Shown here: piece by piece, positions 5,818 through 9,973 of the stretch
How positions within the stretch are numbered: the first letter of the stretch is position 1
Layout: the number at the start of each line of letters is the position of its first letter
Source of the DNA: Desulfurococcales archaeon
GTDB taxonomy: Archaea; Thermoproteota; Thermoprotei_A; Sulfolobales; Desulfurococcaceae
DNA: 9,973 bases
Assembly: GCA_027064845.1 (NCBI GenBank)
Contig: JAMOPC010000321.1
Span: 1-9,973 of the forward strand
Direction: 5' to 3'
The notes under the pieces: model-generated
The model's input: the letters and a program-made list of their open reading frames with translations, nothing else
Told to the model about the DNA's origin: nothing
Databases searched by the model: none
Program-made: the position numbers and the translations under genes

Positions 5818-7485
5818 TTATTTTCTTTGTGGTATGGATTTGTAGTTTAGTAGGGGGACCTCCGCTATATCGAATTTTGTTTGCCAGTATGCTGGGTATT
5901 TGTTTTCTTCTGGAATCTTATAGAATAATAGTATGCATTCAGAGTATGATACTGGCGATGACTCGGATATTACTAGGTTAGTGTATTCTGATTTTTCTTT
6001 TAGTGTTAGGTTTTCTGCCGGGTATCTTGCTTCAATTTGTGCGTAGAAGTTTCTAGTAACATTGTAGGTTGCATTTAATTGTTTATCGTGGACTCGTGCT
6101 ATTACTTCATATGCATGTATAATTGCCCTTACATAGACACGTATTTTTCCCTCCTTTGCATATTCAGCAACTTTTTCTGGCTCCATTACCCAGCCATAGC
6201 TGAGGCTAATATTGCCCTCGATCAGTGCTTTCCATAATATATCTAAGACTCTTGATAAATAGTCTTCGAGATCCTTTATTCTCTGGATATTATCAAGTTC
6301 TTTTATCAAAGCATTTTTTAGTTCATTAAGTTCTTCATCTGGTATACGGAGCATGTAGTTGTGTATGTACTTTGTAACCTTGCCTTTAGCACTATAAATG
6401 CTTAGTATAGCGCCAGGAGAATTCGGTACTGGTTTATACTCGTATTCGAGAGTAATTGATACGTCAAAGCTCTTAATAATTGGTTGATCCAAGTATTCTA
6501 CATCGCCCCAATTCGATAATGGTAATAATTCACCAGTACCTGGTTCTACGACTTTACCATTATACATTGTATATGAGATGCTTGTTCTTTGTTTAAGTGA
6601 TTCTAAAGGTATATCTAGTTCGTGTATTCCTGGATCAATTGTTATATTAAGATTAATGACTTTTCCCGGATCATTTAATTCTCTCTCAGCTTGATCTAGA
6701 CAGAACTTTATATCATATGTGTTCTTGATAAATGCTTTCATTTTCTCCACACATGATTTAAGGAAATCATACTCCCATCCATATAGTCCTACGACGATAT
6801 TGGTTAATAGAACGGGTCTACCCTCAACGTATACTTTTAAGTGCAAATAAGTTCCAGAATCGTTTATGAATGTATAGGCTTTATTGATTTCAAGAAATGT
6901 ATACTGTGGACTTGGTATAACTCCCAGTGTAGGGGTTGTTAGTAGATTGCCAAAGCCTGCGAAGAGTGATACAATTATAACACCTATAGTTATTATTGAC
7001 AGTATTTTTCCCCATGAAAACTCGCTTCTCCACAATCCTGTGACGAAGAGAATTATTACTGACCATATTATAGCTGCTGGATATGCTAGAAACACTATGT
7101 TATATAGTCCATAGAAGTACTTTGCCGATGCTGGCATGAATAAAAGCATAGCAAAGAAAGCTATTATCATTAATAAGAGACCTGGGTTAAATAATAGCTT
7201 ACTCGGCCTAATTTCTGTTACAAAATAATAAATAAATACAACGAATCCTGTTGTTGTTAGAAATAGAATTGATATCCCCGATAGATCATATATTCCCGCA
7301 AACATATTCATTACCGTCCTTAACCAGATCACCGGCCACGCGAATGAATACTCAGAGATTACGAATATATCAATATTTATCTTGGGATGAACTCCAAGTA
7401 TGTTGAAGATATTGTTCAGGGCATAAATCATCAACATTATTCCCAACACAAACAGCAAGATAGAAATAAACATACGGGCATTCAA
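5818..7485 (-). CDS. multi-pass membrane protein with a large extracytoplasmic C-terminal domain
   Basis: The proposed start is TTG 7483-7485, giving 555 residues: GGTGA at 7493-7497 lies seven bases upstream and a TATA-like box at 7524-7531. An earlier in-frame TTG at 7506 would add seven residues and lacks this spacing. In residue numbers from 7506, hydrophobic helices occur at about 13-34, 76-96, 108-124, 134-158 and 168-186, with a possible sixth near 48-72. A soluble domain of about 370 residues follows. It carries six N-X-S/T sites (NDS, NIT, NIS, NAT, NVT, NLT), as expected of a glycosylated domain outside the cell. No transport, enzyme or sortase motif is seen and no family is recognised. 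The next gene upstream on the same strand (7638-8642) also encodes a membrane-anchored outside protein. A cell-surface complex is a guess. Confidence 0.75.
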   Translation of the reverse strand: MNARMFISILLFVLGIMLMIYALNNIFNILGVHPKINIDIFVISEYSFAWPVIWLRTVMNMFAGIYDLSGISILFLTTTGFVVFIYYFVTEIRPSKLLFNPGLLLMIIAFFAMLLFMPASAKYFYGLYNIVFLAYPAAIIWSVIILFVTGLWRSEFSWGKILSIITIGVIIVSLFAGFGNLLTTPTLGVIPSPQYTFLEINKAYTFINDSGTYLHLKVYVEGRPVLLTNIVVGLYGWEYDFLKSCVEKMKAFIKNTYDIKFCLDQAERELNDPGKVINLNITIDPGIHELDIPLESLKQRTSISYTMYNGKVVEPGTGELLPLSNWGDVEYLDQPIIKSFDVSITLEYEYKPVPNSPGAILSIYSAKGKVTKYIHNYMLRIPDEELNELKNALIKELDNIQRIKDLEDYLSRVLDILWKALIEGNISLSYGWVMEPEKVAEYAKEGKIRVYVRAIIHAYEVIARVHDKQLNATYNVTRNFYAQIEARYPAENLTLKEKSEYTNLVISESSPVSYSECILLFYKIPEENKYPAYWQTKFDIAEVPLLNYKSIPQRK

Positions 7486-7523
7486 ACCCCTTTCACCTAA
7501 TATCAATAATATTTAGTATACTC

Positions 7524-7531
7524 AATATTTA
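7524..7531 (-). promoter_or_regulatory. TATA-like box of the multi-pass membrane protein gene
   Basis: On the minus strand TAAATATT. A start about 26 bases on falls near 7501, just ahead of the GGTGA site and TTG 7485. The same octamer recurs at 7508-7515, so the exact box is uncertain. Confidence 0.4.
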
Positions 7532-7637
7532 GATTTTGAACTCCATACTCCATAGAAACTAATCAGACCTGATCTATTAATAAACCCCATATAATGAAGA
7601 TACAATGGTTAAAAATACATTAACTAAGATATAGAAT

Positions 7638-8642
7638 CTAGTGTTTCTTAAGAATAAAGATTATTACAGATGCCAATACAGTTATGCCTACTAATACAGC
7701 TATTATTTCAGGTTTCAAGGGAATGGATGCTAATTGATTGGTAGGATTTTCTATGTTTTTAGTGGTTTCCATCGCTGTTTTTACGGTTTCATCATTTGTG
7801 TCAATTAGTTTAACTGTTTCTATAATTGTGTGCTCTATTTGTTTGCCTTCAGGAGTTTTTCGAAGGTCTGTTTCTTCTGATAAAAAGTAGAGGAGCCAGC
7901 CACTAGAACTGTACACTGATTTAATGGTAATGGATGAGCTCGGTTTTCGAGTAGCTTCAAGTTCGAATACATATAGGTTAGAATCGTGTCTTGCTGTAAT
8001 TCCTTTTATTTGAAGCTCTGGGATTTTATTACACACGACACCAGAAAGCCCATACATTGCTGGTGATAAGCCCCCTGTCAAGGCATAATCGAGTGGACGT
8101 AAGGGATCCAGCCTGTCGCAGTTAATTATACAGTCCCTCCTAGCACTGAGGTTATTACTACTGTATTTTTCGTGACATTCATGTCTGCATGACATCATTT
8201 TCTCGAAAAATTCGCATACCTTGTTTCTCTCATGATTTACCATATCTACGGCCCTCACGGCTTTTTCTAACATATTAGGTGGTATCCAGAACGTATATAA
8301 AGCAGGAGAGGGGAGCCTTATAAGTCCATCAAACATGTTTGTACCTACTATGCCGTTCGTCATGTTTCTCAGAAATTCTATAACAGAAACCTCGAACCAA
8401 CGTCCAAGCATACTCGATTTATTAGCCTCAATTAACACCACTTTATATGCCGTCTCATTAACCTCCATCAGTTTAAAGACAACTTTATCACTAATAGATA
8501 GCTTGCCGTTTTCATAATTCTCTGCCAAAAGCTCATAAACATAATATTTCTCATTACTTAAGGATAATACTGGCACCGCAATCATATTGATTACAAAAAT
8601 ACATAATAAGAACGCAGAGAATATATTCGAAAAACTATCCAC
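7638..8642 (-). CDS. membrane-anchored extracytoplasmic protein with a twin CX3C motif
   Basis: The proposed start is GTG 8640-8642 (334 residues): GGTGAT at 8647-8652 sits four bases upstream and a TATA-like box at 8680-8687. The longer frame from GTG 8678 would begin almost at the TATA box. The protein opens with a hydrophobic segment (FSAFLLCIFVINMIAVPVLS), a signal peptide or anchor. An outside domain with four N-X-S/T sites follows, then a threonine-rich stretch, and one C-terminal helix (PEIIAVLVGITVLASVIIF) ending in a basic LKKH. Near the middle, CRHEC, fourteen residues, then CIINC form two CX3C pairs, and a further cysteine lies eight residues before the first. The pairs could make a disulfide-stapled helical hairpin. 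No family is recognised. It lies 152 bases upstream of the start of the multi-pass protein on the same strand. Confidence 0.75.
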   Translation of the reverse strand: MDSFSNIFSAFLLCIFVINMIAVPVLSLSNEKYYVYELLAENYENGKLSISDKVVFKLMEVNETAYKVVLIEANKSSMLGRWFEVSVIEFLRNMTNGIVGTNMFDGLIRLPSPALYTFWIPPNMLEKAVRAVDMVNHERNKVCEFFEKMMSCRHECHEKYSSNNLSARRDCIINCDRLDPLRPLDYALTGGLSPAMYGLSGVVCNKIPELQIKGITARHDSNLYVFELEATRKPSSSITIKSVYSSSGWLLYFLSEETDLRKTPEGKQIEHTIIETVKLIDTNDETVKTAMETTKNIENPTNQLASIPLKPEIIAVLVGITVLASVIIFILKKH

Positions 8643-8679
8643 TAACATCACCAGAATAATAAAACAGACTTTCTCCACA

Positions 8680-8687
8680 TATATATT
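8680..8687 (-). promoter_or_regulatory. TATA-like box of the twin-CX3C protein gene
   Basis: On the minus strand AATATATA. A start about 26 bases downstream falls near 8657, giving a leader of about 15 bases that carries the GGTGAT site before GTG 8642. This supports the shorter start. Confidence 0.5.
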
Positions 8688-8889
8688 CTATCCCAATACA
8701 CCAATTACATGATCTATCGAATACTTTGATAGTCATTTTGATGTATTCCAGTAGTCCTACAAGCTAGAGAAATCTGCAAGACGAAAGTCTATGAATATAA
8801 AAGTATAAGTGATGATTATATGAATTTTAATCTATTATATCAAGTTAGTGGGCAGCCTTTGCAACGATGAGATCTTGTGTACTTTTAAA

Positions 8890-9621
8890 CTACTGCGTCG
8901 CCTCGCTTATTAGAGTTCTTTTCTCAATCTCTTCATATTGCTTATACTTCTCTATCCATTCCTTTTTCACGGCTCTATAGTTCGAATTCCTCGCTGCTAG
9001 TCTGAAGTCGTTAATTATGTACAAAGTTATTGCTTCATCCCAGTCTACTGCTTTGGGGATTTTTTCGTCATCTATTACGACGCTTACCCATACATTTGCA
9101 AATGCTTTGACTGTAGCGTACCAGAAGCTTAGCTGACTCAACCAGAAATTTAGGCTCCACCTAATATCCCCGAACATGTGATGTTTTCTTTTCTCCCAAG
9201 GTTTCTTAAGATACTTAAAGAATCGCTTCCTCCTTTCATGCATGTACTTCAGTGTTGAATCTCCGGGCAGGTATTTCCAGAAAATCCTTTTCTTAAGCCC
9301 ACAGGCCCTAACAATGTAGTCTATGAAGTCATTATAGAACACATCTGCAAAAGACACCTTGAAACTATTATGGTGAGCACGATATACTATCTCCATAAAT
9401 AGGTCGTCATAGAACCTTGTAATCCTATCGAGAAGACCCTCCATAATCCTTCGATTAACAATGTTCCAGAGAAACCACTCAGGATGCTTCAGCTGTGGCG
9501 GCGGCATTTTGCAGTCCCCACCCCAACTGCAAATTTGTTTGTTCTTCTCCCCAACTGTATCAACAATAGCCACTTTTTTCCATTGCGGGAGCTTATGATA
9601 CAGTTGGGGCCCCAACCACAA
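8890..9621 (-). CDS. unknown tryptophan-rich basic protein
   Basis: A frame of 243 residues that starts at TTG 9619-9621 or, less far upstream, at ATG 9505-9507 (205 residues). It has 13 tryptophans and many Lys/Arg residues, for example in MHERRKRFFKYLKKPWEKRK. There is a short pair of cysteines (CSWGGDC) at residues 31-37 and an aromatic, weakly hydrophobic helix around SFWYATVKAFANVWVSVVI, but no true membrane segment. No catalytic motif or family is recognised. A TATA-like box at 9653-9660 places transcription near 9630, which would make TTG 9621 almost leaderless. With ATG 9507 there would be a folded leader of about 115 bases, and GGTGGGG lies eight bases before that ATG. It is the gene nearest the integrase relic and tRNA-Arg, so it may belong to an integrated element. 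Confidence 0.7.
   Translation of the reverse strand: MWLGPQLYHKLPQWKKVAIVDTVGEKNKQICSWGGDCKMPPPQLKHPEWFLWNIVNRRIMEGLLDRITRFYDDLFMEIVYRAHHNSFKVSFADVFYNDFIDYIVRACGLKKRIFWKYLPGDSTLKYMHERRKRFFKYLKKPWEKRKHHMFGDIRWSLNFWLSQLSFWYATVKAFANVWVSVVIDDEKIPKAVDWDEAITLYIINDFRLAARNSNYRAVKKEWIEKYKQYEEIEKRTLISEATQ
9508..9533. repeat. 8-bp inverted repeat just before the internal ATG
   Basis: TTTGCAGT (9508-9515) and ACTGCAAA (9526-9533) form a perfect 8-bp stem with a C-rich 10-base loop. In the leftward mRNA the stem lies directly before ATG 9507 and its loop holds the GGTGGGG ribosome-site candidate, so folding could affect initiation there. Confidence 0.5.
9549..9609. repeat. 14-bp inverted repeat at the 5' end of the unknown gene
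   Basis: CCCCAACTGTATCA (9549-9562) and TGATACAGTTGGGG (9596-9609) are perfect inverted copies 33 bases apart. The right arm is also the left half of the palindrome at 9603-9616, and a third CCCCAACTG occurs at 9521-9529. The arms can therefore pair in several mutually exclusive ways in the transcript. Confidence 0.6.
9603..9616. repeat. perfect 14-bp palindrome next to the TTG start
   Basis: GTTGGGGCCCCAAC has no spacer, so it suits a dimeric DNA-binding protein better than an RNA hairpin. It begins three bases inside the frame that starts at TTG 9621, close to the expected transcription start. Confidence 0.55.
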
Positions 9622-9652
9622 AAAGTTGTAAACACTCCTATTACATATTATA

Positions 9653-9660
9653 TATTTATA
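9653..9660 (-). promoter_or_regulatory. TATA-like box of the unknown leftward gene
   Basis: On the minus strand TATAAATA, within a longer AT run. It predicts a start near 9630. It faces away from the TATA-like box at 9735-9742, so the two genes are divergent. Confidence 0.5.
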
Positions 9661-9684
9661 TAACAGAGTTGGTTACCGGGTAGT

Positions 9685-9713
9685 TACCCCCTCGTGGAAA
9701 GGGGTAGTTTTTT
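9685..9713 (+). terminator. GC hairpin followed by six T
   Basis: TACCCC (9685-9690) pairs with GGGGTA (9701-9706) across a 10-base loop, and a run of six T follows at 9708-9713. It resembles an intrinsic terminator for rightward transcription, but no rightward gene precedes it. It may instead be part of the set of repeats in the divergent promoter region. Confidence 0.35.
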
Positions 9714-9734
9714 CTATTTGTCCAGGCCATGAGT

Positions 9735-9742
9735 TTTATATA
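9735..9742 (+). promoter_or_regulatory. TATA-like box before the integrase fragment
   Basis: TTTATATA is followed by GGGGGGTAACC. The predicted start is near 9764, after GTG 9754, so the original integrase start may have been different or the box may be unrelated. Confidence 0.35.
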
Positions 9743-9753
9743 GGGGGGTAACC

Positions 9754-9852
9754 GTGACGTGTATTTGGAGGATTAAACGTGTTAAGGATCATTATTATCT
9801 GTATCATCACAACAAATATATTGGCCCAATTGAAAAGATCGTGGAGGTATAG
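9754..9852 (+). pseudogene. N-terminal remnant of an SSV-type integrase (intN)
   Basis: A 32-codon frame from GTG 9754 to TAG 9850-9852 reads RIKRVKDHYYLY, then NKYIGPIEKIVEV. This resembles the N-terminus of Sulfolobus virus SSV1 integrase as I recall it (a R-x-R-K-G-R-Y-Y-V-Y stretch, then R-Y-V-G-P-L-x-x-V-V-E). In that protein the attachment site follows as P-P-G-F-E-P-G-T, which is the antisense of a tRNA 3' half. Here, just past the stop and one frame back, the antisense of tRNA-Arg reads AGPPGFEPGTTGSGG. The order, strand and position next to the tRNA 3' end are those expected of the intN part left beside a reconstituted tRNA after integration; the C-terminal part should lie at the element's other end. 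The catalytic domain is absent, so it is inactive. The comparison is from memory. Confidence 0.7.
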
Positions 9853-9858
9853 AATCTG

Positions 9859-9936
9859 TGGCGGGCCCGCCGGGATTTGAACCCGGGACCACCGGCTCCG
9901 GAGGCCGGCACCCTATCCAGGCTAGGCTACGGGCCC
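9859..9936 (-). tRNA. tRNA-Arg(CCG) with encoded CCA, probable integration site
   Basis: The minus strand folds as a complete tRNA: acceptor GGGCCCG/CGGGCCC (9930-9936 with 9863-9869), D arm, anticodon stem CCGGC/GCCGG, loop CTCCGGA with anticodon CCG at 9899-9901 (codon CGG, arginine), T arm CCGGG/CCCGG with loop TTCAAAT, discriminator G, then CCA at 9859-9861. No intron is present. Stems are almost all G-C, as in hyperthermophiles. Its 3' half is the likely attachment core: an intN fragment points into it from the left, and a decayed, inverted copy lies at 1384-1427. SSV1 is known to integrate into a tRNA-Arg gene, as I recall the one with this anticodon. Confidence 0.97.
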
Positions 9937-9967
9937 GTTTTCACCTTATCATGTTATTTCAGTACGC

Positions 9968-9973
9968 TTTATA
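9968..9973 (-). promoter_or_regulatory. TATA-like box of tRNA-Arg, at the window edge
   Basis: On the minus strand TATAAA, about 32 bases before the first base of the mature tRNA. It fits transcription starting a few bases upstream of the tRNA. It may extend beyond the window. Confidence 0.5.

Noticed and set aside
6884..7114. Forward frame of 76 residues
   Set aside because: Antisense of the membrane-protein gene, with no ribosome site or family features.
8335..8517. Forward frame of 60 residues
   Set aside because: Antisense of the twin-CX3C protein gene.
8809..8880. Possible box C/D guide RNA beginning with GTGATGA
   Set aside because: No CTGA D box follows at a usable distance.
9779..9880. 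33-codon forward frame with a good GGAGG site before GTG
   Set aside because: It runs antisense into the tRNA, and the overlapping frame at 9754-9852 has the integrase-like sequence; the GGAGG may be chance.
1..9973. CRISPR array or insertion sequence
   Set aside because: No regularly spaced repeats and no transposase-like reading or terminal repeats were seen.

Overview
The window looks like hyperthermophilic archaeal DNA, most likely from a crenarchaeon of the Desulfurococcales/Staphylothermus type (inference). Supporting signs are the AT-rich background, TATA-like boxes about 26 bases before starts, GGTGA-type ribosome sites, frequent GTG/TTG starts, VapBC toxin-antitoxin loci, many N-X-S/T sites in secreted domains, and a GC-rich tRNA-Arg(CCG) with an encoded CCA end. 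No species can be named from sequence alone.

Left part (1-4.5 kb): a gene graveyard. It opens with the 3' end of an unknown gene (3-263). Next comes a vapBC locus whose antitoxin is intact (538-690) but whose toxin is reduced to its two ends (399-513). Two decayed fragments follow, one per strand (871-1089 and 1092-1409). A second vapBC locus is broken as well (toxin 1551-1965, antitoxin 1957-2163 without a normal start codon). A roughly 2-kb helical protein gene of unknown function (2535-4527) is split by five frameshifts and one stop codon, and is clearly richer in GC than its surroundings. Inside this graveyard, 1384-1427 is a decayed copy of the 3' half of tRNA-Arg(CCG).

Middle part (4.6-8.7 kb): an intact vapBC operon (4607-5187) with a perfect palindromic operator, about 590 bases of AT-rich non-coding DNA, and two leftward genes for membrane-anchored proteins with large, probably glycosylated, outside domains (5818-7485 and 7638-8642). 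The second carries a twin CX3C motif.

Right part (8.9-10 kb): a leftward, tryptophan-rich protein gene of unknown function whose 5' end is packed with inverted repeats (8890-9621), a divergent promoter region with competing repeats, and a short rightward reading frame (9754-9852) resembling the N-terminus of SSV-type virus integrases. It points into the 3' end of tRNA-Arg(CCG) (9859-9936). That is the arrangement left at one end of an integrated SSV-type element (an intN remnant at a tRNA attachment site). The simplest reading is that DNA to the left of the tRNA is, or once was, an integrated mobile element or a stack of them, much of it now decaying. How many of the genes belong to it cannot be settled here.
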